DNA of 55,799 nt from Helochares maculicollis (taxonomy: Eukaryota; Arthropoda; Insecta; Coleoptera; Hydrophilidae): positions 1 to 55,799 of the forward strand of contig JAWQRO010000115.1 of assembly GCA_033557835.1 (NCBI GenBank). Reading direction: 5' to 3'. The notes beneath the pieces were generated by a model. The model had not been told where the DNA came from, searched no databases, and saw only the letters and a program-made list of their open reading frames with translations. The translations under genes were made by a program, and so were the position numbers. Shown piece after piece: positions 47,701 to 55,799 of the stretch; the first letter of the stretch is position 1; every line of letters starts with the position of its first letter.

Positions 47701-47863
47701 AACGGAACTCTCTGTAGGAAGTAGGAAGTTGTTCCAGTTTGCCTTTTGCTTAAAACATTTAAGGAATACGTAGAAAGTCGACAAGCCTTTCAAAATGACA
47801 CACTTATGTTCTTTTATCTGCCACATATAATATATTAAATCTTGAAAAAAGTGGATCTTTTTA

Positions 47864-47953
47864 ACTTTTTTAGTAACGTTATTAATTTATCATAAATATT
47901 TCTACGCTACTTTTTTAGTTACGTTATTAATTTATCATAAATAATTACGTCAC
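47864..47953 (+). repeat. 45-bp tandem repeat, two copies
   Basis: Two adjacent units start ACTTTTTTAGT at 47864 and 47909. The first 35 bases of each unit differ at only one position (TAACG versus TTACG), and the last ten diverge. It is a recent or selectively kept local duplication of AT-rich sequence containing ATTAATTTATCATAAAT. Confidence 0.85.
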
Positions 47954-49835
47954 TACTATACAAGGAACAAATAAATATCCACACATACCAACGTTTACTT
48001 CAGCTCTTTTATCTTCCAACATTTCTTTTAATGCACGGAATGTGGTTCCGAAACGCTGCGGATGGTTTTGACATGAATAAAGCTAATATTAAAATCAATA
48101 AAATACTTTCGAGGGCATTCTCACGCAAAGCATCTTCAAGAGATAGGTCTCCTTGATTTCCCTTGCAACACCAAGCCGAAATAATAAAAGCGTGAAGCTT
48201 CGTTTTGCAGGGTAACGGCATTTTAGGCAATTCCTGCTTTTAAATACGGGGATTTTTGCTCTTTAGCTAAGTCGCTTAAAACTCGAAAGACGTTTCTACG
48301 TCCTAACGGCTGAAAGGAAGGAGTTGGAAGTTCCCGTTGAGAACAAGCTGGAATCTCACGTGCGCGTGCATAACCAGAGCTTCTAATTTGAGTTTTGTTT
48401 ACACAAAGGTGTAAAACAACAAAAGAAACGTACAAACAGGACGTTTTAAAACCATCAAGCTCAAATAAACCAACCATCTCTGTATTGCCTGTAATATAAT
48501 GTTCAGTGGAAAAGTTAAACAGTTAGTTGCGTCAAAGGAACTTCCAGTTCCGAAAAACAAGAAAAGTAATTAACAAAAAGAGAGAGGAAAAGAGGATTTA
48601 GTCAACAAACTTGCGCACGTAGAAAAACCTTTAATTTCCAGTTTTGTACATATTATCCAAATGAAAATACACACTGCTTTACATAATATTTAATTTAACT
48701 AAATAATAAGGACAGAATGTCGTTTCAAAATACTTTAAAAAGTTGAGTTGTGAGCCTCGATTCTCCTTCCCGTCCTTTCCGTATATGGTTCGGTATCTGT
48801 GCATTTGATATGTTGACTTTATTCGTATATAAATTAAAACTTAATTCAAAAAGTAATAAAAATTAAAAATAATCATAAATCTGCTTTGTTTTCCTCACAA
48901 GGACGTAAAGAAAACTTCAATAGAAGATGTGATTTCTGGGGAAGAATTCTTTGACAGACAAAGAATGCATTTACTGCTATAGGTGATTCTATTCTGTATT
49001 CTTGCAAGAAAGTAGGTTTTTCTGGATGAGTCGGGCAGAAAATATACAAACAGCTACAACGCTACCAACAGAAGCAACAAAACTAACTGAAGTTAGAACG
49101 TTTGTTGCTTTCATTATAGGATGATAGAAAGCAATATCTATTTAACTATCAAACCTTTGTGAAGACAGCTTCAATTCATAAACTAACAAAAGAATATGCG
49201 AAAATAACTCTAGGTAAATACTTCAGCATAATATTTGAATTTCAAGGAAAACGCTAGCTCAAGAAACATGTATCTGCAGAGCAAAAGGTTTGATATAAAC
49301 TGTTTACATTTCTTTATGAATGCCAGGGATATACTGTAGTATTTTTCCATTACGTGATGTAATTCTTCGGGTGTATAGAGCGAGGATAAAGAAGCTGCTG
49401 TTAACATTTCGGTTATAGTCCATGGGATATGCAATAACTGGATTTTAGCCATTTAAACAAATGCATTCTCTGTTTCAATAACTGCCGAGCACTTTGTCCT
49501 CTTCCTCTATTCCGTGCCCCTGTTTACATATATTCAGCGTAGAAAATCGATACATCAAAGATGCATTAGCATTTTTGCTTCGAGAAAATTTGTCGTCTGA
49601 CTTTCCATATAAATCTGAACATGGAGGAACACCATTAACTCATATTTTCCAACGTGTTCGGATGTCGCTTCACTCTCCCGTCTCGTCACATAAAATCCGA
49701 AACACTTACAGAACGTTAGGAACTGGAATAATTTATTTGTAAAAAGCACGACTGACAGTGCACGAATTTATTTTGACGTTTATATGTAGTGTAGTGCTGT
49801 AAACTACACCATGAATACTGCCAAGGCATACAGCT
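47954..49835. other. non-coding stretch with a GC-richer patch
   Basis: Between 48010 and 48480 the G+C is higher and two minus frames (48009-48230 and 48223-48477) are open end to end, but neither is recognised. The rest is AT-rich. At 49494-49749 both strands carry 64-82 codon frames with no family resemblance. Confidence 0.4.
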
Positions 49836-49896
49836 AACACTTCTCCAGCTTGGGCTCTTTCTTTTTTGCTTTCGTATATGGTCGTTTTTCGTGCAG

Positions 49897-50029
49897 GAGC
49901 CTCTTGACATTATAAATCCCATAAGGCAGTTTGTCTGTGTATTGTTAAGCGACGACGCTTCCTCCTGCTTGGTGGCGCGTGGTGCAAAACGCCAAGGCAC
50001 TGAGTATAGTGTTCTCTGTAGAAAACGAG
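49897..50029 (+). other. possible 133-nt internal exon, unrecognised
   Basis: A pyrimidine-rich acceptor ending TTTTTCGTGCAG (CAG at 49894-49896) precedes 133 nt open in the first frame, beginning EPLDIINPIRQFVCVLLSDD. It ends in AAAACGAG followed by the donor GTGAGC at 50030. G+C is clearly above the flanks. The minus strand is also open here (49716-50090, 124 codons, the longest frame of the window), so the openness partly reflects composition. I do not recognise either peptide. It may be an exon on either strand or a conserved regulatory block. Confidence 0.22.
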
Positions 50030-50089
50030 GTGAGCGGAGTATCGCGGCCCCAACCTGCCACTGCGACAGGAAAAATCCTTTGAAATTCA

Positions 50090-52075
50090 AATATTTTCAT
50101 TTACGCTTGAATATTGAACAAGAGAAGCTTAAAAATCATGAATATTTGTAATGTGTGGTTGGCATGCAATTTGTGCATTACAGGCTCTATGTGTTTGGTA
50201 AAGATTTAGTTCGTTCACACGTTCGGCCATTCGGTTTTGTTGTAATTACACGGGCCACGCACTTTAGCTGCTACATCAAACTGCGGTTTTTTCGGGGAGT
50301 TTTTGAATAATTCTTTCGTTCTGCGTGGGTTTAATTTGCTGCGAGCGGTCATCAAGCCATGGTGATCGAAAATGTTGATGAAGAAATTTCAATAGCATAT
50401 TTGTTTCATCCTAATTCCAAAACTGGGACAATATTAGTTTTATAATAACTATTTAAGCAACTATCTAATTTAGACTTTACATGAGACAATTTGTAATACT
50501 GAAGTTGATATAAATATTTGAATTCCAAGAATTTATTAGATATATCTTAATGAGATTCCAATTCAACCTATGTTGTTAGATAAAAACTAGCGTTTTAAAC
50601 GACAAATCATTTGCAAGAGCAACAAATAAAAAGGTTGAACCTAAATTCTTTCTTAACCAGATTATGACTTCTAAATTAATATCTATAAAAGTGAGTAACC
50701 AAATGTTGCAACAAAAGACTGGCTTATCTAAAGAAATTAAGAAACATCACATTAACTAAATTTACCAAGGAAGTGATAGTCATTGGGGGTTGATTAGAAT
50801 GGATGAAGTAAAGAAGTTCCCTTATTTCAGCCAAAGTAAATTGTGCAGAGCTAGGTCAGTAAGATATAAATCAATCTACTATACTGATCAATTTATGCTG
50901 TTTAAGTTTTAGCACGATATTGTCCAGTAGGTTGCAGTATACTTCTGCTGTGATCAATGAACGAGGCTTAGTAAAACCATAATAGATCATACACTTACCA
51001 AATCATCATCCTTGTTCAATCACTGTGTTAAACTTTTACGATTATTTTTTGTAGAGTTAAAGTAACTTCTATGAAGTTTAAAGAAGCAATTTAAGCCAGT
51101 CTGATGTACTTAACTTAAATACAGTTAACATTAAGCGCAATCTACGCAACCACCGTTCCACGTGAGAATTTTCATTTTATAATATCGCTAATTTACAAGA
51201 GTCCAGTTTCGTCAAAATTTTATTTTCAAAAGAATTCCTTAATATGTTATTGAATTAAGAAGAATTTCTTCAGATAGTAAATATACAACATTCTTAAAAA
51301 ATATAAAATATATAGTCAAGTGGAAATTTTAACTATCTGAGTAACACTTTTGCTAATAACTAGCTACATATTTTCCCCTTATACCAGTTAAGGCAAGAAC
51401 AAAATAATAATTTATTTCTAAAATATGTCTCTATTGATGTTACTTAAGTCAACATAAATATTTGTCATAACTACGATACCTAGTTTTCTGTAATGCGACG
51501 TCTAATTAATCAGAAGTACAAAAAATATTAGAGAAATATAAAACCATTAAATTGTAAAATGTGTGCAGACCAACATGATTAGGATTACAATGCGAAGCAC
51601 TGTGTATTGAAATAGCTGCATCGATTTCGTGGTATATAGCAAATGAGTTTATCCTGTTAAGATCACATCTTTTCAAGTAACACACAAAAATTATAAAGCC
51701 ATTCTCAAGTATATTCCATTCCTTCAGCGCTTTCAAAAAAAAATAGATAACTTTTGCCTTTAGCTCAAAAACGAGGTCAAAGAGTGACGAAGCATTTAAT
51801 TCTTTAAAAAAATACAAATTTTCGACACCCCAATTGCGAATTCAGCAACATAAAAATATGTCCAATCGCAGCCAATGCTTCGATTGGAATCATCACATTT
51901 TATATATTACAACTCTTCAAGCAAATAGATTTGAATTTTTCAATATCGATTTTTCCCACCATTATTTGGTTATATTCTTAGCTTAGATCAAACTTTTATT
52001 TAGTATAACAAAAATGTAACACCATGCGGCGTGCTGGGCTTTGAGGATTGGAATTTGTTCTAGTAATGTGTGACC
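50090..52075. other. AT-rich non-coding stretch
   Basis: After a short GC-richer tail to about 50360 the sequence is A/T-rich with no recognised gene, RNA or mobile element. A 103-codon minus frame (51506-51817) has chance-type composition. Confidence 0.55.
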
Positions 52076-52420
52076 TTATATACTACCCAATATCAAAGAA
52101 CAATATTCGGTAGGAGCCGGTACGGAACGGACTGGCATAGTACATCTGCTCCGTAGAAGAATGACGTAGAACAGTTCTAACGCAGAACGTTCTGGCATTC
52201 CAAGGGAACGAATATAAGGAAAGAAAGAAGGCCCTGAGGTGGTTTGCATTGGTGTTATGAGCGAATTGGCGCAGGTAAAGAATGGAAGAGGCACGAATTT
52301 CGCATAGTTCACAATCAGACTGTTCGTAAATGTATGCAAACCAATGTTTATTGCCCCCAGCAATTCGCCTCATATTCAAGTCAGCGTACATGCTGCATCC
52401 CGGGAATAAATTTCTAAGCC
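52076..52420 (-). other. GC-richer block with two long overlapping minus-strand frames, unrecognised
   Basis: This block (about 45% G+C in a sampled line, against about a third around it) is open in two minus frames almost end to end (52076-52363 and 52083-52391, 95 and 102 codons). A plus frame over the same block has only three stops. This is the most anomalous coding-like compositional signal in the window. Neither product resembles a family I know. It may be a decayed mobile-element gene, a non-coding RNA exon or a conserved element. Confidence 0.25.
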
Positions 52421-53535
52421 TGAAGAAGAATTGTTCACCCTAATACTTTTTTTATTCGTTCTGATTGGGAACCGGTCCATTGTGGGATTTGGGAAATTCG
52501 CGTGGAAAACAAATCGTTTTACAGTGTTTGGATGATTAACTCTTACACGGGAATTTTGTTACTCCTGAAGCATTTTCCGAGAAGTCCTTTGGTAATACTA
52601 AAGTCGCTGCTTTAATTTCCTTTCGTATTAATCCTATTTATTTTTGCTATATGTAAATGGCTTCGCTACAAACAACACGTTATTTTAAATAAAATCATGA
52701 ACTGATATTTAAATATAGCATGAACTGTTTCATATTTTAAACTTTTGTATTAACAGATGTTGTTGCAAGTATTTGAATATCTTTTTTTCAACAAATTTGA
52801 ATGCTGCGTATTTGAAGACATCGTAAAACTCCAACGGATTCATCAAGATACAATTTATCTATCTTAAAATTGTATTGACTTTCCTATTTTTCGCCAGACT
52901 TCCTAGCAGCAGTACGAAACTAATTTAAATAATAAGGGTTTCGACAAACTACTTGAGTTCGAGATAAATCTCATCAGTATGCTCTAGTTGCTGCGTAAAG
53001 CTGTCCAAATTGATTGTTTTCTGAAAGGCTTTATGCAGGGGAGCCAATTTACAAGCTGATATGGAAACATTGAGAATAAATGTCTATTGCTAATAAGTAC
53101 TCTCAAAATTAATAATTAAAATTGAAAAACAATTTTCCAAAACCGTGCACGCTAAAAACATGTTGCAACTTGCTGCCTATACAATCTATATTCAGTATGT
53201 AGCCGTTACCAAAGGAGAAAAACAGTACTTTTTCTGCAAGATTGGCTTTATTTGTAAAAATGATAATGAGCCGCCCTTTTAGACCTGCTTCAACATTCAA
53301 CAAATTTGCTTCAACGGAGCAGGATCGAAAAACTTTTATTAAAAATGTATGTTTACATTGAATATATAGAGCAGCATATGCTGCAGACGTTAAGGTAATT
53401 GCATTGGAGAAATTTCAATATCTGATTTTGAAAAGGGATGTGCAGCTTACTCGTTTTTTACGTTTCCAGCAAATTGAACGGAAATAATAAAATGTATGTT
53501 TACAACTTACTCAAAACACAATAAAAGTATGCCGG
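52421..53535. other. AT-rich non-coding stretch
   Basis: Nothing recognisable; a 64-codon minus frame at 53109-53303 looks like chance. Confidence 0.55.
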
Positions 53536-53540
53536 GAAGA

Positions 53541-53575
53541 CCTTACCTGGAACAGAAAAATATAATTAAAATTGT
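53541..53575 (-). other. candidate recursive splice site (good match)
   Basis: On the minus strand, TTATATTTTTCTGTTCCAG is joined directly to GTAAGG; the junction is between 53547 and 53546. Both the pyrimidine-rich acceptor and the donor are good. The 105-codon plus frame over this site (53496-53813) is unrecognised. Confidence 0.33.
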
Positions 53576-54734
53576 AATTAAAGCGCCTTCATGTACACAT
53601 TTAGATATTCGTGCACAAACAATCCGTACTACTTCGTCAAAAAAATTATATTGGCGTGGTGATTTTTTTTCACATTTTGCGTTATATGTAAACTTTCATG
53701 ATTTCTCCGTGATTATTTATTTTTGTCTTAATAATATGAGTTTTTCCAGGAAAATTTCTGTAAAAACTGAAAGAACAAGCGTCTGCAAATTGCTTGGAAT
53801 TGAATTTATCTAATAAAAAGCTACCGACTGGAAGTTATAAAACAACAGCAAACTTCCTTATGAAAAGCACTTCATATTCATATACCTCTCGCACCCAGAT
53901 AATAATTATAAATTCAAACAAGGAGAACAAACCCTACAATTTACTTCGTATTTACGTATGGGACCTGTTCTAACCTAACGCCGAGCCATTTCTACCTTGA
54001 TTTCCTAAAGGAATTATTCGACCAACTTTTATAAAACGAACGTCTCTTATTGAGGGAACAAAGCGCCTTGGAGAAATATGGCAATTGGTGATTCAAAGAA
54101 CGACCGGGCTTCAATAGTCTAAAAAACGAAGTTTTAGTCTGGAAGCCCAGACTTGGTACAAATTAATGTTACATGAAATTAATAAATTGAAAAATTTATT
54201 TGAATTTAAAAGCACTACAATATACAAATATCTGCAGTATACAAAATGTATTTTGCCAGTCTGGAGATTATAAAAATTAAGCAATTTTTCTCCAGCATAT
54301 TTTTCGCGTCTGGATATTTATCTGGCGGAAGAGCTACACTTAAATTTTTAAATTGAAACGTAAACCAATATCCTGACAGGAAAGAACGGAAGCAGCGGGA
54401 TGAGCGCGTTGTTTTCTTAAAAATCAATACGTAACTCGATTTGAATCATTTTCTCCGGTGCCATTATGGTGTACCCCGGCCCGAAATACATAAGAAAATT
54501 GAATTTGGTACAAGAAAACGCTTAATTAATCTAATTCTCTGGAATTACGTAAGGTAGATTCTTCCCGGAACATGGTTTATGTAGAAACGCATTATTTATT
54601 CATAAATTCGGCAAAAACAAAGAGTATGTTTTCACAGAAGCTTTCAAGCTTAGTGCTCGGAAATATGACAACCTAGCTGCAGGTACTAAAATTGGGTGGT
54701 GCGTACGTATTTACCTTTAAATATATACATATAC

Positions 54735-54738
<4 letters not shown>
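53576..54738. other. AT-rich non-coding stretch
   Basis: No gene or repeat recognised. Moderately GC-richer DNA lies at about 53930-54110 and 54300-54480. Confidence 0.5.

Positions 54739-54781
<43 letters not shown>
54739..54781. repeat. (TA)n microsatellite
   Basis: About 21 uninterrupted AT dinucleotides, flanked by related TATACATATAC and ACGTATATGTATA sequence. The two minus frames that run through it (54673-54880) encode IYIYIY artefacts and are not genes. Confidence 0.97.
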
Positions 54782-54782
<1 letters not shown>

Positions 54783-55768
54783 GTATATGTATAATTATTG
54801 ATCCGAACAGCCTGAGGTACCCGGAATGTTTGTGAATAATTCCACTTGCGCAAATTGTTTGATGATTCACTTATTTTCAAATTAATATTCCGGGAAGTTA
54901 ATGAATGTTATACATGTCTACTTTGAGTTTGATAAATTACTTTGCATTAGTATTGATTGCAAATAGATTTATTTTTCATTTGGCTCTTTTCGGAATTGAT
55001 GCGTAAACAATTGTTGTTATTGCGCAGTCTGTGAATGAAGTTGTGTTATGGGTGTGCATTGATGTGCAAGGTTGGCATTCTCTTTATTATGTTTGCATAG
55101 ATTAAGTAATAATAGTTTCACTTCTCATAATTGGTTTTAGTTTAGAAATGTTTTACTACGTCTGAATTGTCCTTAAATTTCATTTAAGGTGGGTATAAAA
55201 CGCTACTGCGAAGCCGGTTTTTCAGCAATTTATCTGCTCATTTTAACAATTGCAAATAGTCATGTCATATTTATACCATTTCCATTTTATTTGTATAAGG
55301 AAAATAGCAACAAACCAGTGATTTCATAAATAAAGACACAAAACCTTTTACAATACAACAAATTCGTATTTTTAATTTTATTATTTTCTTCAAACCGGTT
55401 TCCTTTCCTGTTGAAAGTAAACCTATCGATATTTTACAAAAGAAAAAATGGTTTTGTCCATAATACAACCAAAATGATATAAAATATTGCTTGGTATTGC
55501 AATCAAGTTTTAGAACGTTTTGTAAGGATTAGACAATATTTTGTTCCGTTGAACCATTTTTGCGAATTATGTCCTCCAAATTTATGAAATGCTTCACAAA
55601 TAATTTTTAAGTAAAAACGGAAAGCTAACAGAAAAACATAAAAAGAAAGCAAAAAAACAAGTACAAAAATTACAGGTACTTAATGGAAACTGAAAAGTAT
55701 AAAAGGAAGTACTAAATATGCATGCAAAATTGCAACAAAAGGAAACAAAGAACGAAAGAACAGAGTCA
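54782..55768. other. AT-rich non-coding stretch
   Basis: Nothing recognisable. The final 200 bases are strongly purine-rich and A-rich on plus, with many AAAG/GAAA words. Confidence 0.55.
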
Positions 55769-55799
55769 CAAATAAATAAATAAATATATATATATATAT
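55769..55799. repeat. (AAAT)n and (AT)n tract cut by the window edge
   Basis: Three to four AAAT units grade into an uninterrupted AT run that continues past the end of the window. Confidence 0.9.

Noticed and set aside
49716..50090. Longest open frame in the window (124 codons, minus) as a protein-coding gene.
   Set aside because: It overlaps an equally open plus-strand segment in a GC-richer patch, has no recognisable domain, and its length is compatible with chance at that composition.
54673..54880. Two overlapping minus-strand frames rich in IYIYIY.
   Set aside because: They are translations of the (TA)n microsatellite.
1..55799. tRNA, rRNA, snRNA, known microRNA, CRISPR, histone gene or mitochondrial insert.
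   Set aside because: I looked for their characteristic conserved words on both strands by eye and found none; a covariance-model scan would be needed to exclude diverged ones.

Overview
This window looks like non-coding DNA from a metazoan nuclear genome, most likely an insect. It is AT-rich (about one third G+C by eye). No open frame in 56 kb exceeds 124 codons, and none of the frames resembles a protein family I recognise. CpG is not obviously depleted in the GC-richer islands. Simple repeats, short GTATGTATGT runs and decayed mariner fragments are present, as is common in insect genomes. I cannot assign an order or species. I see no tRNA, rRNA, CRISPR array, bacterial operon, viral gene or mitochondrial insert.

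Layout. The background is AT-rich filler rich in homeodomain-type ATTA words. It is broken by GC-richer islands, mainly at about 2.28-2.48, 4.4-4.7, 5.05-5.56, 8.09-8.52, 9.1-9.9, 13.5-14.05, 16.75-17.56, 22.45-23.65, 27.77-29.41, 31.6-32.05, 33.0-33.3, 33.9-34.3, 37.6-38.0, 42.5-42.7, 44.6-44.9, 46.7-47.6, 48.0-48.5, 49.84-50.09 and 52.08-52.42 kb. These islands look like cis-regulatory modules or isolated exons. Two of them (17.0 and 23.5 kb) share an ordered set of identical blocks. A third island (27.8-28.9 kb) contains its own internal two-to-three-copy motif pair.

Recognised mobile DNA consists of two degraded plus-strand copies of the N-terminal helix-turn-helix part of a mariner-family transposase (29.9-30.16 kb and 45.38-45.56 kb). 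Both carry stops and frameshifts, and neither has a visible catalytic domain. Simple sequence includes a (TC)20 tract, a long (TA)n tract, an AT-rich right edge and a two-copy 45-bp tandem repeat.

Gene context. Four sites on the minus strand (near 12.85, 25.97, 40.56 and 53.55 kb) have the form acceptor AG joined directly to a GTRAG donor, as in the recursive splice sites of very long insect introns. They lie 13-14.6 kb apart, and the plus strand has only one weak equivalent. The simplest, still unproven, reading is that much of the window is one or more very long introns of a minus-strand developmental or neural type gene, with embedded enhancers. A few short exon-like segments are listed with low confidence. 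Nothing here shows a complete gene, and I found no convincing novel biological system; the best leads are the duplicated modules and the recursive-splice candidates.
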